Of a DNA stretch of 64,000 nt, positions 25,730 to 34,485 are shown one piece after another. The notes below the pieces were generated by a model. The model did not search any database, was not told the DNA's origin, and worked only from the letters and a program-made list of their open reading frames with translations. Position 1 is the stretch's first letter; the number at the start of each line of letters is the position of its first letter. The DNA is from Hoeflea_A sp965228435 (GTDB lineage: Bacteria; Pseudomonadota; Alphaproteobacteria; Rhizobiales; Rhizobiaceae): contig OZ245818.1 of assembly GCA_965228435.1 (NCBI GenBank), positions 2,542,001 through 2,606,000 of the forward strand. The letters run 5' to 3'. The position numbers and the translations under genes are program-made.

Positions 25730-28147
25730 CTAACCGCGAAGCACGCCACCGGTTTTCTGGCCGACATTGTCAACGACCCGTTTCGCCAGCTCTTCGAGAT
25801 CGGCGTCGGTGAGCGTCTTTTCGGTCGGCTGGATCTCCACCTCGACGGCGACCGATTTCTTGCCTTCGCCCAGCGACGCGCCCTCGAAGATGTCGAAGAC
25901 GTTGACGCCCACGATCAGCTTCTTGTCGGCGCCCTGCACGGCAGCCGTGATGGCCGCGGCCGGCTTGTCGCTGTCGACGACGAAGGCGAAATCGCGGTGC
26001 ACCGCCTGCAGGCGCGAGATGGCCAGCGGGGTCTTGGTGCGCGTTGCCTTGCGCTTCGGCTCCGGAATGGCGCCGAGATCGATCTCGAAGCCGCAGACCG
26101 GGCCGTCGACGCCGAGACGATCGAGCGCGCGCGGGTGAAACTCGCCGAAGGTGCCAAGCACCACTTTGGGGCCGAGCTTGATGACGCCGGAGCGGCCCGG
26201 GTGATACCAGTCGGGCGCAGAGGCCTCGATCTGCACGCGGCCGACGGGCGCGCCGGCGGCTTCCAGCGCTGCCAGCGCATCGGCCTTGGCGTCGAACACG
26301 CCGACCGGATCGGACGAACCGTTCCAGTGGCGGCCCGAACCGGTCAGATGGGCGGTGCCGCGGCGGATACCGGCGGCCTTGCGGTGCTGGCCTTCGCGGG
26401 TGTCGCCGAGATAGATGTCGGAGACTTCAAACAGCGCCAGGTCGGCAATGCCCTTGTCGGCATTGCGCTGGGCCGCCGCCAGCAGGCCCGGCAGCAGCGA
26501 CGGGCGCATGTCGGAAAGCTCCGCGGCGATCGGGTTGGCGAGCTTGAGCGCGGCCGCGCCGCCGCCGAAGACGTCGGCCTGGGTGGCGTCGACGAAGGAC
26601 CAGTTGACCGCCTCCAGCATGCCACGGCCGGCGAGCGCCCGCTTGGTGTTGCGGGTGCGCACCTGCAGCGTCGTCAGGATGCGGCCGGTGGTCACCGCGT
26701 CATGCGGCATGGGCTGCAGGCCGACGCGGTTGATGCCGTAGATGCGCATCACCTCTTCGACCAGGTCAGCCTTGCCATCGATATCGGGGCGCCAGGTGGG
26801 CACGGTGACGTCGACCGTATCGCCGGAGCCTTCGGCCTCGAAACCGAGGCGCGACAGGATGCCCAGCGCCTCGTCGCGCGGCACGTCGATGCCGGTCAGC
26901 CGGCGAATTTCGGCGAGCGGGAAGGAGACGACCTTGTTCACCGGCTCGTCGTAGCCGACGATATGAGGCTGCGTCGGCTCGCCGCCGCAGAGCTCCATCA
27001 CCAGCTCGGTCGCCAGTTCCATGCCTTCGGCCATATAGGCCGGGTCGACGCCGCGCTCGAAACGGTAGCGGGCATCGGTGATGATGCCGAGGTCGCGACC
27101 GGTGCGGGCCACATTGGCCGGGTCCCACAGGGCCGATTCGATCAGCACGTCGGTGGTTGCCTCGTCGCAGCCGGAATGCTCGCCGCCCATGATGCCGGCG
27201 AGCGATTCAACGCCATTGTCGTCGGCAATCACGCAGATCGCGTCGTTGACCTCGTAGGTGTTACCGTCGAGCGCCAGCAGGCTTTCGCCCTCGCGGCCGC
27301 GGCGCACCACCAGATCGCCGGCCACCTTGGCGGCGTCGAAGACGTGCAGCGGACGGCCGCGGTCGAAGGTGACGTAGTTGGTGATGTCGACCAGCGCGTT
27401 GATGGGGCGCAGGCCGATGGCGATCAGCCGCTGCTGCATCCAGGCCGGGCTCGGGCCGTTCTTGGCGCCGCGCACCATGCGCAGCGCGAAGCCGGGGCAG
27501 AGCGACGGCGTGTCGCCGAAGTCGAGCGACAGGCCGACCGGGCAGGCGCCCGTGCCGCCGACCGGTGCGGTGCTCTTGTCCTTCAGCTTGCCAAGGCCGT
27601 AGGCCGCGAGATCGCGGGCGATGCCGCGCACGCCGGTGCAGTCCGGCCGGTTCGGCGTCAGGCCGATTTCGATCACCGGATCGTCGAGGCCGGCATATTC
27701 GGCATAGCTTGCGCCGATCTCCAGGCCCTCGCCGTCAATGTCGATGATGCCGTCATGCTCGTCGGAGATCTGCAGCTCGCGCTCCGAACACATCATGCCG
27801 TGGCTCTCGACACCGCGGATCTTGCCGACCGACAGCGTCAGGTCGATGCCCGGAACATAGGTGCCCGGCGCCGCGAAGGCGCCGACCAGTCCCTCGCGGG
27901 CATTGGGCGCGCCGCAGACGACCTGCACAGGCGCACCGCTGCCGGTGTCGACCATCAGCACCCGCAGCCGGTCGGCATCGGGATGCTGCTCGGCGCTTAG
28001 GACGCGGGCAATGACGAAAGGCTTGAAGGCGACCTTGTCGTCGAGCTCTTCGACCTCCAGGCCGATCATGGTGAGGGCGTCGACGATTTCGTCGAGCGTC
28101 GCCTCGGTCTCGAGATGGTCCTTCAACCAGGAAAGCGTGAATTTCAT
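25730..28147 (-). CDS. pheT: phenylalanine--tRNA ligase beta subunit
   Basis: This encodes 805 residues, full length. MKFTLSWLKDHLETEA is the standard start. The EMAP/tRNA-binding domain covers about residues 39-150 (VVCGAPNAREG), then B3/4 and B5 domains, the synthetase-like core (ADLVEEVMRIYGINRV), and the C-terminal ferredoxin-fold anticodon-binding domain (AISRLQAVHRDFAFVVD). With the alpha subunit it forms the alpha2-beta2 enzyme. It lies 34 bases downstream of pheS in the same operon. Confidence 0.97.
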   Translation of the reverse strand: MKFTLSWLKDHLETEATLDEIVDALTMIGLEVEELDDKVAFKPFVIARVLSAEQHPDADRLRVLMVDTGSGAPVQVVCGAPNAREGLVGAFAAPGTYVPGIDLTLSVGKIRGVESHGMMCSERELQISDEHDGIIDIDGEGLEIGASYAEYAGLDDPVIEIGLTPNRPDCTGVRGIARDLAAYGLGKLKDKSTAPVGGTGACPVGLSLDFGDTPSLCPGFALRMVRGAKNGPSPAWMQQRLIAIGLRPINALVDITNYVTFDRGRPLHVFDAAKVAGDLVVRRGREGESLLALDGNTYEVNDAICVIADDNGVESLAGIMGGEHSGCDEATTDVLIESALWDPANVARTGRDLGIITDARYRFERGVDPAYMAEGMELATELVMELCGGEPTQPHIVGYDEPVNKVVSFPLAEIRRLTGIDVPRDEALGILSRLGFEAEGSGDTVDVTVPTWRPDIDGKADLVEEVMRIYGINRVGLQPMPHDAVTTGRILTTLQVRTRNTKRALAGRGMLEAVNWSFVDATQADVFGGGAAALKLANPIAAELSDMRPSLLPGLLAAAQRNADKGIADLALFEVSDIYLGDTREGQHRKAAGIRRGTAHLTGSGRHWNGSSDPVGVFDAKADALAALEAAGAPVGRVQIEASAPDWYHPGRSGVIKLGPKVVLGTFGEFHPRALDRLGVDGPVCGFEIDLGAIPEPKRKATRTKTPLAISRLQAVHRDFAFVVDSDKPAAAITAAVQGADKKLIVGVNVFDIFEGASLGEGKKSVAVEVEIQPTEKTLTDADLEELAKRVVDNVGQKTGGVLRG

Positions 28148-28181
28148 CGGATTGTCCGTTGTCTCGATAAAGTCTTCGAAT

Positions 28182-29264
28182 CTAGCTGCTCAGGCCCGCG
28201 AAAAGCGACGGGATGTCGAGCGGCCGGAAACCGTAATGGCGCAGCCAGCGGCTGTCGGCATCGAAGAAGGCGCGCAGATCCGGCATGCCGTATTTCAGCA
28301 TGGCGATGCGGTCGATGCCCATGCCCCAGGCAAAGCCCTGGTACTCGTCCGGATCGAGGCCAACATTGCGCAGCACGTTCGGGTTGACCATGCCGCAGCC
28401 AAGGATCTCCATCCAGTCGTCGCCCTGGCCGAAACGCACCTCGGAACCCGAGCGGTCGCACTGGATGTCGACCTCGAGGCTCGGCTCGGTGAACGGGAAG
28501 TAGGACGGCCGGAAGCGCATGTTCAGCGACGGCACCTCGAAGAAGGCCTCGCAGAACTCGTGCAGCACCCATTTCAGGTTGGCGACATTGGCCGTGCGGT
28601 CGATGACCAGGCCCTCGAGCTGATGGAACATCGGCGTGTGGGTCGGGTCGCTGTCGCAACGGTAGGTCTTGCCCGGAATGACGATGCGGATCGGCGGCTT
28701 CTGGCTCATCATCGTATGGATCTGAACCGGCGACGTGTGGGTGCGCAGCAGCTTGCGCTCACCCACTTCGTCTTCGTTGAAGAAGAAGGTGTCGTGCATC
28801 TCGCGGGCCGGGTGGTCTTCGGCGAAGTTGAGCGCCGTGAAGTTGAAGTAGTCCGTCTCGATGTCCGGACCTTCGGCGATGGCGAAGCCCATGTCGGCGA
28901 AGATGGCGGTGATTTCGTCGATCACCTGCGAAATCGGGTGGATGCGGCCGGATTCCAGCGGCGCCGGGCGCACGGGCAGGCTGATATCAACAGTCTCGTT
29001 GGCCAGTCGCTCGTCAATCGCCTTTTCGTGCAGCGCTTGCTTGCGGTCGGCAATGGCATCGGCGACCTTGGTCTTCAGGCCGTTGATGGCCGGGCCCATC
29101 ACCTGGCGTTCCTCCGGCGTCATGCCGCCGAGGGTCTTCAGCTTTTCCGAAATCGAGCCCTTCTTGCCGAGGGCGGCAACGCGCACCGCCTCGATCGCCT
29201 GCTCGTCGCCGGCACCGGCGATATCGGCCAGTATCTTGTCTTCGAGCTGCTCCAGATCACTCAT
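28182..29264 (-). CDS. pheS: phenylalanine--tRNA ligase alpha subunit
   Basis: This encodes 360 residues. An N-terminal coiled coil that contacts tRNA(Phe) (residues 1-85) is followed by the class II catalytic core with TSPVQIHTM, FHQLEGLVID, MRFRPSYFPFTEPS (motif 2 region) and AWGMGIDRIAMLKYG (motif 3). It forms an operon with pheT. A long repeat element with 32-bp arms lies directly upstream, between pheS and the terminator of rplT, so pheS must have its own promoter in or near that element. Confidence 0.97.
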   Translation of the reverse strand: MSDLEQLEDKILADIAGAGDEQAIEAVRVAALGKKGSISEKLKTLGGMTPEERQVMGPAINGLKTKVADAIADRKQALHEKAIDERLANETVDISLPVRPAPLESGRIHPISQVIDEITAIFADMGFAIAEGPDIETDYFNFTALNFAEDHPAREMHDTFFFNEDEVGERKLLRTHTSPVQIHTMMSQKPPIRIVIPGKTYRCDSDPTHTPMFHQLEGLVIDRTANVANLKWVLHEFCEAFFEVPSLNMRFRPSYFPFTEPSLEVDIQCDRSGSEVRFGQGDDWMEILGCGMVNPNVLRNVGLDPDEYQGFAWGMGIDRIAMLKYGMPDLRAFFDADSRWLRHYGFRPLDIPSLFAGLSS

Positions 29265-29283
29265 CTGATCGTTCCTCTGTTTT

Positions 29284-29552
29284 AGAGCACTTTGTTACCA
29301 GATAGGGTCATTTGACCGTGGCGATTTTGGTCTCCGGCTAGGCGGGTTGCACGCCGTGGTGCCGATCCACCACAAGTGCAAGCCAACAACGCCGGGGGCC
29401 AAAAGCGCCCGGCCTCGAAGAGGTGGGGGAAATCGGCCCATCGGCTGCGTTGCAACGCTTGCCCGATGCACCACATCGCGCTGCGCGATGCGCCTTGCCG
29501 AGTGAACCGATTTTCCGCCATCAAATGACCCTATCTGGTAACAAAGTGCTCT
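29284..29552. repeat. ~270-bp repeat element with 32-bp perfect inverted arms (copy A)
   Basis: The left arm 29284-29315 (begins AGAGCACTTTGTTACCAGAT) and right arm 29521-29552 are exact reverse complements over 32 bases. The ~205-bp core (from CCGTGGCGATTTTGGTCTC) recurs in the same orientation at 42484-42673. No gene is encoded; apparent frames inside it are high-GC artefacts. It could be a MITE-like element or a long RNA hairpin. It fills most of the 376-base gap between rplT and pheS. Confidence 0.85.
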
Positions 29553-29567
29553 GGTCTTGCTTGCCAT

Positions 29568-29602
29568 GAAAAAACCCGCGCCGGCCCTGCCAGCGCGGGT
29601 TT
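29568..29602 (-). terminator. Rho-independent terminator of rpmI-rplT
   Basis: On the minus strand AAACCCGCGC (29602-29593) and GCGCGGGTTT (29581-29572) form a 10-bp GC-rich stem with an 11-base loop, followed by a T tract (29574-29569). It lies 38 bases after the rplT stop. It separates rplT from pheST. Confidence 0.85.
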
Positions 29603-29640
29603 CCCAAATTCAAAATGTCATGCCTTGGGAAAACGCTGGC

Positions 29641-30042
29641 TTAGCGGACAGCGCTTTCAAAAGCATTCGGGGTGGTGTCTTTGAGATAGGCGAGCGCCTG
29701 CTTGGCGCTTGCAACCAGGGCGCCGAAGGCTTCCGGCTGGTTGATCGCCATGTCGGACAGCACCTTGCGGTCGACCTCGATGCCGGCCTTGTTGAGGCCG
29801 TCGATGAAACGACCATAGGTGAGGCCGTGTTCACGCACGGCGGCGTTGATGCGCTGGATCCACAGGGCGCGGAAATTGCGCTTGCGGGTCTTGCGGTCGC
29901 GATAGGCGTATTGCTTGGCGCGATCGACAGCGGCCTTGGCCGTGCGGATGGTGTTCTTGCGGCGGCCGTAATAGCCCTTCGCCTGCGACAGAACTTTCTT
30001 GTGTTTTGCGTGGGACGTAACGCCCCGTTTTACGCGTGCCAT
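29641..30042 (-). CDS. rplT: 50S ribosomal protein L20 (bL20)
   Basis: This encodes 133 residues, starting MARVKRGVTSHAKHKKVLSQ, followed by the conserved YYGRRKNTIRTAK and TYGRFIDGLNKAGIEVDRK blocks. It binds 23S rRNA early in large-subunit assembly. It follows rpmI by 51 bases and ends at a strong terminator. The order infC-rpmI-rplT is conserved in bacteria. Confidence 0.97.
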   Translation of the reverse strand: MARVKRGVTSHAKHKKVLSQAKGYYGRRKNTIRTAKAAVDRAKQYAYRDRKTRKRNFRALWIQRINAAVREHGLTYGRFIDGLNKAGIEVDRKVLSDMAINQPEAFGALVASAKQALAYLKDTTPNAFESAVR

Positions 30043-30093
30043 GATCTTGGTTCCTTCAATTCGTGTGCGTCAGCTAGTTGATCGATCCGACCA

Positions 30094-30294
30094 CTACTGG
30101 CTGTTCGGCATAAATTTCCTGACGATGCGGGCGTCGGGCTCTGCGAGCACCATGGTGCCGCGCGCATCGCGGATGAATTTGTTGGACCGTTTGATCATGC
30201 CGTGGCGCTTGCCGGCCTGGGCAGATTTGACCTTGCCGGACGCGGTGATCTTGAACCGCTTCTTGCAAGACGATTTCGTCTTCATCTTGGGCAT
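30094..30294 (-). CDS. rpmI: 50S ribosomal protein L35 (bL35)
   Basis: This encodes 66 residues, MPKMKTKSSCKKRFK at the start, then SGKVKSAQAGKRHGM and the C-terminal ARIVRKFMPN. Full length for bL35. The 245-base gap to infC upstream contains a GGCCCAAAAGGGCC hairpin near 30374-30400 (minus strand), which may act in regulation or partial termination between infC and rpmI. Confidence 0.96.
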   Translation of the reverse strand: MPKMKTKSSCKKRFKITASGKVKSAQAGKRHGMIKRSNKFIRDARGTMVLAEPDARIVRKFMPNSQ

Positions 30295-30539
30295 TTTGCT
30301 ATCTCCATCGGTCGGCAGTCATGGCCGCCGTCTTTGTTGTTCGGTCCGCTTGAACCCGCAACGGCTGCAGCGGCCCTTTTGGGCCGGACGCTGTCAATTG
30401 CGGGTATGGGACCTGGTTTTGGCATTCAGAACCGCCACGGCATGCCCTGCCGGACGGTTCGGACGCGGCCTTATAACGGCTGTTGCCCGTCAGCGCAAGG
30501 CGCTTTGCGGGCAATCGGCCGGATCGGATTCAAAGAGGG

Positions 30540-31076
30540 TTATTTCGGCGCCAGGACCATCATCATCTGGCGGCCTTCGAGCTTCGGCTCGGCCTCCACC
30601 TTGGCGATTTCGACGGTGTCTTCCTTGACCTTCTGCAGCAGCTGCATGCCGAGCTGCTGGTGGGCCATTTCGCGGCCCCGGAAGCGCAAGGTGACCTTGA
30701 CCTTGTCGCCGCTGTCGAAGAAGCGGTTCATCGCCTTCATCTTCACCTCGTAATCGTGGGTGTCGATGTTGGGACGCATCTTGATTTCCTTGACCTCGAC
30801 GGTCTTCTGCTTCTTGCGGGCTTCGGCTGCCTTTTTCTGCGTCTGGTATTTGAGCTTGCCGAGATCGAGAACCTTGCAAACCGGCGGTTTTGCGTTGGGA
30901 GAAATCTCAACAAGATCGAGACCCGCGTCCTGGGCGACTGCCAGTGCTTCGTCGATTGCTACTTCTCCGCGGTTTTCTCCCTCATCATCGATGAGTTGTA
31001 CCCGGTCGGCTCGGATATCGGCGTTGGCGCGCGGTCCCGTCTGCGTGGGCGGCGGCGCTCTGAATGGTCTGCGAAT
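30540..31076 (-). CDS. infC: translation initiation factor IF-3 with ATT start codon
   Basis: This encodes 178 residues. The frame continues well upstream of the first in-frame ATG (30779). An ATT at 31076-31074 lies nine bases after AAGGAG and gives MRRPFRAPPPTQTGPRANAD, the expected alphaproteobacterial IF3 N-terminus. The N-terminal domain runs to about residue 80 (DIRADRVQLID, AIDEALAVAQDAGLDLVEIS), then the lysine-rich linker helix and the C-terminal 30S-binding domain (EIKMRPNIDTHDYEVK). IF3 discriminates against non-standard start codons, so an AUU start makes the gene autoregulated, as is known in E. coli. Confidence 0.95.
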   Translation of the reverse strand: MRRPFRAPPPTQTGPRANADIRADRVQLIDDEGENRGEVAIDEALAVAQDAGLDLVEISPNAKPPVCKVLDLGKLKYQTQKKAAEARKKQKTVEVKEIKMRPNIDTHDYEVKMKAMNRFFDSGDKVKVTLRFRGREMAHQQLGMQLLQKVKEDTVEIAKVEAEPKLEGRQMMMVLAPK

Positions 31077-31275
31077 GGCCGTATTCTCCTTGGCTGTTGC
31101 GTTTCGCGTGCGGAAGCCGGCAATGTGACCATCGCCGACGTCAAGTCAATAGCATGGCTGCCGAAAAAAATCACCAGCTTAGCGGTGTTCGGGGGCCTTT
31201 GGGGCCTGTCGCCGCGCGGTCAAATCGGCCACACTTCGAATCGAAAACAGGAAAGCACATCAGGAACGTCCTTCT

Positions 31276-32061
31276 ATGAGCAGCGAAGAGCCCACCTATA
31301 TCGATGTCGGAACCGGGGACGAAGCGCGCCGGATTGCCGTGCGCCACCGGGCTGCAACCGGCGGTCACAGGCGGCCTGGCCTGGTGTGGCTGGGCGGCTA
31401 TCGCTCCGACATGGCCGGCACCAAGGCGATCGAACTCGACGGCCATGCCGGCGAGCTCGGCATCGCCTGCACGCGCCTCGACTATTCCGGCCACGGCGAA
31501 AGCGGCGGCGAGTTTCGCATGGGCACGATTTCGCGCTGGCTGGAGGAAAGCCTCGCCGTGTTCGAACGCTTCGCGCAAGGCCCGCAAGTGCTGGTCGGCT
31601 CGTCCATGGGCGGCTGGATTGCGCTGCGCATGGTGCAGGAATTGCGCAAACAAGACGCCTCAAGCCGCATCGCCGGCCTGCTGCTGCTGGCGCCGGCGCC
31701 GGATTTCACCAGCGAACTGCACGAGCCGCTGCTGACCGAGGCGCAGAAACGCGATCTCGAACAGCAGGGCTATTTCGAGGAACCGACGCCCTACGGCCCC
31801 GACCCCAACGTCTTCACCAAGGCGCTGTTCGACGACGGGCGCGAAAACCGGGTGCTTGAAGGCATCATCGAAACCGGCTGCCCGGTGCGCATCCTGCAGG
31901 GCATGGAAGACCCGGATGTGCCGCACACCCACGCGCTGAAACTGGTCGAACACCTGCCGTCCGACGACGTGGTGCTGACCCTCATCCGCGACGGCGACCA
32001 CCGCCTGTCCCGGCCGCAGGATATCGCGCTGATGCTCAGTGCTGTCGATCAGATAGTGTGA
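31276..32061 (+). CDS. alpha/beta hydrolase (ABHD10-like thioesterase type)
   Basis: This encodes 261 residues. RLDYSGHGESGG, nucleophile Ser in LVGSSMGGWIALRM (about residue 118), acidic residue in ILQGMEDPDVP and His in IRDGDHRLSR form the complete catalytic triad. The sequence resembles the ABHD10/palmitoyl-thioesterase-like hydrolases commonly found beside infC in Rhizobiales. It diverges from infC across 199 bases. The natural substrate is unknown. Confidence 0.8.
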   Translation: MSSEEPTYIDVGTGDEARRIAVRHRAATGGHRRPGLVWLGGYRSDMAGTKAIELDGHAGELGIACTRLDYSGHGESGGEFRMGTISRWLEESLAVFERFAQGPQVLVGSSMGGWIALRMVQELRKQDASSRIAGLLLLAPAPDFTSELHEPLLTEAQKRDLEQQGYFEEPTPYGPDPNVFTKALFDDGRENRVLEGIIETGCPVRILQGMEDPDVPHTHALKLVEHLPSDDVVLTLIRDGDHRLSRPQDIALMLSAVDQIV

Positions 32062-32079
32062 TGGGGTAGTGGCCAGCAT

Positions 32080-32225
32080 GGTGCCTGAAAGTCACTCCAC
32101 TCAATTTTGGTAACCACACAACGGGCCGGGGGTGCCTGAAAGTCACTCCACTCAATTTTGGTAACCAGTGACCAGAGCCGGCCAGCATGGTGCATTGAGG
32201 TGACTCTCCTCAATTTTGGTAACCA
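32080..32225. repeat. three imperfect 37-bp direct repeats
   Basis: Copies at 32080-32116, 32131-32167 and 32189-32225. The first two are identical; the third differs in its first half (GGTGCATTGAGGTGACTCTC) but keeps CTCAATTTTGGTAACCA. GGCCAGCATGG also precedes copies 1 and 3. Serial repeats of this kind are found at transposase-binding ends of some IS families (IS21-like), so this may be an insertion-sequence end left after deletion; no transposase gene is present. Confidence 0.7.
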
Positions 32226-32323
32226 TAAACAGAACTTTGCGAACGCCGCGATTGACTCAAGGTCCGTTGCACCTCTTAACTGTTTGTTAAGGATAACAAT
32301 GGGTGAACGGGGACTGGCCTTCG

Positions 32324-32941
32324 ATGAGGCGCGTATTGTTCAGTGGCATGCTGGCCGCCATGGCTGTGGCTGCATCGCCCACTCCGATCGTCATGGCTGC
32401 GCCGCAGACAGCCACGGCGATGCGTGTCGGTGACGTGACGTCGCAACCGATCGGACATTATGAATTCTGCAAGCAGAACCGCCAGGAATGTCGGGGAACC
32501 GGCAAGGTGAAGGCCGCGCCGCGGGTGACCGAATATGGCTGGTCGGTGGTCCGCGAAGTCAATGAATCGGTGAATTTCTCCGTATTGCCCATGACCGATT
32601 TCGAGATCCATGGCCGCGAGGAAGTCTGGTCCTATCCCGACGTCGTCGGCGACTGCGAAGACTATGTGCTGCTGAAACGCGCCATGCTGATGGAACACGG
32701 CTTCTCGGCCTCCGACCTGCTGATCACCGTGGTGCGCAAGCCCAACGGCGAAGGCCATGCGGTGCTGACGCTGCGCACGGCCGACGGCGATTTCGTGCTC
32801 GACAACCTCAACGACACCGTCAAACTGTGGACCGACACGCCCTACACCTACCTGAAGCGCCAGGCGTCGTTCCATGCCGGCCGTTGGGTGGACATCGAGG
32901 ACAGCCAGGAACTGGTCGTCGGGTCGATCCCCAAGCAGTAA
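32324..32941 (+). CDS. BTLCP transglutaminase-like cysteine proteinase
   Basis: This encodes 205 residues from the ATG at 32324; a GTG at 32303 would add seven. A signal peptide (VLFSGMLAAMAVAASPTPIVMAA) exports it to the periplasm. The catalytic triad is visible as Cys111 (VGDCEDYVLLK), His145 (GEGHAVLTL) and Asp160 (FVLDNLND), as in the bacterial transglutaminase-like cysteine proteinases (PF06035). Related proteins such as LapG cleave surface adhesins under c-di-GMP control, but no LapD-like partner is nearby, so the target is open. Confidence 0.85.
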   Translation: MRRVLFSGMLAAMAVAASPTPIVMAAPQTATAMRVGDVTSQPIGHYEFCKQNRQECRGTGKVKAAPRVTEYGWSVVREVNESVNFSVLPMTDFEIHGREEVWSYPDVVGDCEDYVLLKRAMLMEHGFSASDLLITVVRKPNGEGHAVLTLRTADGDFVLDNLNDTVKLWTDTPYTYLKRQASFHAGRWVDIEDSQELVVGSIPKQ

Positions 32942-33011
32942 GGCAAGTCTGCACCAAGACATTAGCTACGTGAGGCCGGAACGCGCGGGCGTTGCCGCAC
33001 TGCAGAGCCAG

Positions 33012-33095
33012 AATTTCGGGGACAGTTTACTTAATTCTTGCAAACGACGTCCGGCGGTGGCGTCGAGGGGAATTAAGTAAACTGTCCCCGAAATT
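33012..33095. repeat. REP-like palindromic element, copy 1
   Basis: AATTTCGGGGACAGTTTACTTAATT-type arm at 33012-33036 and its exact complement at 33071-33095 give 25-bp arms around a 34-base loop. The same arms, with one compensated base pair, recur at 34815-34900. Elements with this GGGGACAG core are typical of REP sequences mobilised by REP-associated tyrosine transposases; no such transposase is in the window. Confidence 0.8.
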
Positions 33096-33209
33096 GCAGC
33101 CTCCGTATTCGTCGCCGGGGACACACGCAACCCTACGGAATTTAATGCAGACGAGCTTCGTGTTGTCGAGCAGACGCGGTAAAACCGTCACCGAAACTGC
33201 AGTCTCCGG

Positions 33210-34475
33210 TCATGGCGAAAGATCGACCCCGCGCCGGTCGGTCAGGACCAGGCAGGCCACCACTGAACACAGGGCGAGCGCCGTGAGATAGAGCGCCAGC
33301 GCCGACAGGCCGCCAGTCCGGGCGACCAGCCAGGCAGCCACCATGGGCGCGGTGCCGCCGAACACGGCAAATCCGAGGTTTAGGCTGAGATTGGCGGCCG
33401 TGGCGCGCACCCGCCAGGGGAACATCTCCGCCAGCGTCGCCGGCAGCACGAAGGCGATGCAGCCCGTCAGCGCCATCAGAATGCCCTGGGAAGCCACAGC
33501 CAGTTGCACGTCGCCGCGACTGATCAGCATGAACAAAGGCCAGGTCAGCGCCGCAAGGCACAGACTGATGGCGACGAGCACGGGCTTTCGGCCGATCCGG
33601 TCCGAGGCCGTCGCAGCGCAGAGGCCGGCCAGTATGGTCACAGCCATGTTGGCGGCATTGATTTCCAGCACCTGTGCGTGGGTGAGACCCAGGTGTGCGA
33701 CCATCCAGGTCGGCAGATAGATGACCAGCGCATACCAGCCGGCGGTGATCGTCACCACCATCGCCACGGCATGGATCATGCCGCCGGCGTGGCGCAGGAC
33801 CGCCTCGGCCAGTGGCGCGCGAGACCGGCCGGCCGGCAGGGGCGGCTCGGACACGAGCAGGCGCAGGACAATCGCCACGAGGCCGAGCAGCAGGCCGGCA
33901 AAAAACGGCAATCGCCAGCCCCAGGTGGCGATCTGGTCTTCCGTCAGCCAGCCATTGATGGACGCCCCGGCGGCGGATCCGAGCAGCATGCCGCAAAACA
34001 ACCCGGCGGTGGCGAAGCCGGCGATCAGGCCGCGATGACGCACCGGTGCGGTTTCGGCTAGGAAAACGCCCGAGCCGACATATTCGCCGCCCACCGACAA
34101 CCCCTGAACAAGGCGCAGCGCCACCAGCAGCACGGCCGCGGCGGCGCCGATCTCCGCGTGGGTCGGCAGCAGGCCGACGGCAAATGTGCTCAGCGCCATG
34201 GTCAGTGACGAGGCGATAAGCATCGCCCGACGGCCGTAGCGATCGCCGATATGGCCGAAGAGGATGGCCCCCAACGGGCGCATGACAAAGCCGCCGGCGA
34301 AGGCGCCGAAGGCTGCGATCAGCGAGGTGGCCGGATCGTCGGACGGGAAAAACAACTTGCCGATGGTAACGGCGAAAAAGCCGTACAGGGCAAAGTCATA
34401 CCATTCGAGCACATTGCCGATGAAACCGGCCGCAATCCGTGAAACCGAGAAGCGCGGGGCGCTGCCATCCGACAC
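33210..34475 (-). CDS. MFS transporter, metabolite:H+ symporter (ProP-like) family
   Basis: This encodes 421 residues with about twelve membrane helices. IGNVLEWYDFALYGFFA near residue 18 and GHIGDRYGRRAML (loop 2-3) are the signatures of the MHS family, whose members carry organic acids or osmolytes with protons. VQGLSVGGEYVGSGVFLAE is the conserved helix-5 region. The substrate cannot be deduced. It starts ten bases after a small conserved gene, so they are cotranscribed. Confidence 0.9.
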   Translation of the reverse strand: MSDGSAPRFSVSRIAAGFIGNVLEWYDFALYGFFAVTIGKLFFPSDDPATSLIAAFGAFAGGFVMRPLGAILFGHIGDRYGRRAMLIASSLTMALSTFAVGLLPTHAEIGAAAAVLLVALRLVQGLSVGGEYVGSGVFLAETAPVRHRGLIAGFATAGLFCGMLLGSAAGASINGWLTEDQIATWGWRLPFFAGLLLGLVAIVLRLLVSEPPLPAGRSRAPLAEAVLRHAGGMIHAVAMVVTITAGWYALVIYLPTWMVAHLGLTHAQVLEINAANMAVTILAGLCAATASDRIGRKPVLVAISLCLAALTWPLFMLISRGDVQLAVASQGILMALTGCIAFVLPATLAEMFPWRVRATAANLSLNLGFAVFGGTAPMVAAWLVARTGGLSALALYLTALALCSVVACLVLTDRRGVDLSP

Positions 34476-34485
34476 CGGATCGCGC

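Noticed and set aside
24998..28000. A 1000-codon plus-strand frame opposite pheT and the phosphoribosyltransferase gene
   Set aside because: Both minus-strand genes are full length and highly conserved; the plus-strand translation has no recognisable domain and is typical antisense openness in GC-rich DNA.
29282..29567. Short minus-strand proteins inside repeat copy A (with a GVVGLHLWW-type stretch also found in copy B)
   Set aside because: The similarity between copies reflects the repeat itself; the frames differ in length and start, have no ribosome sites and cross the inverted arms.
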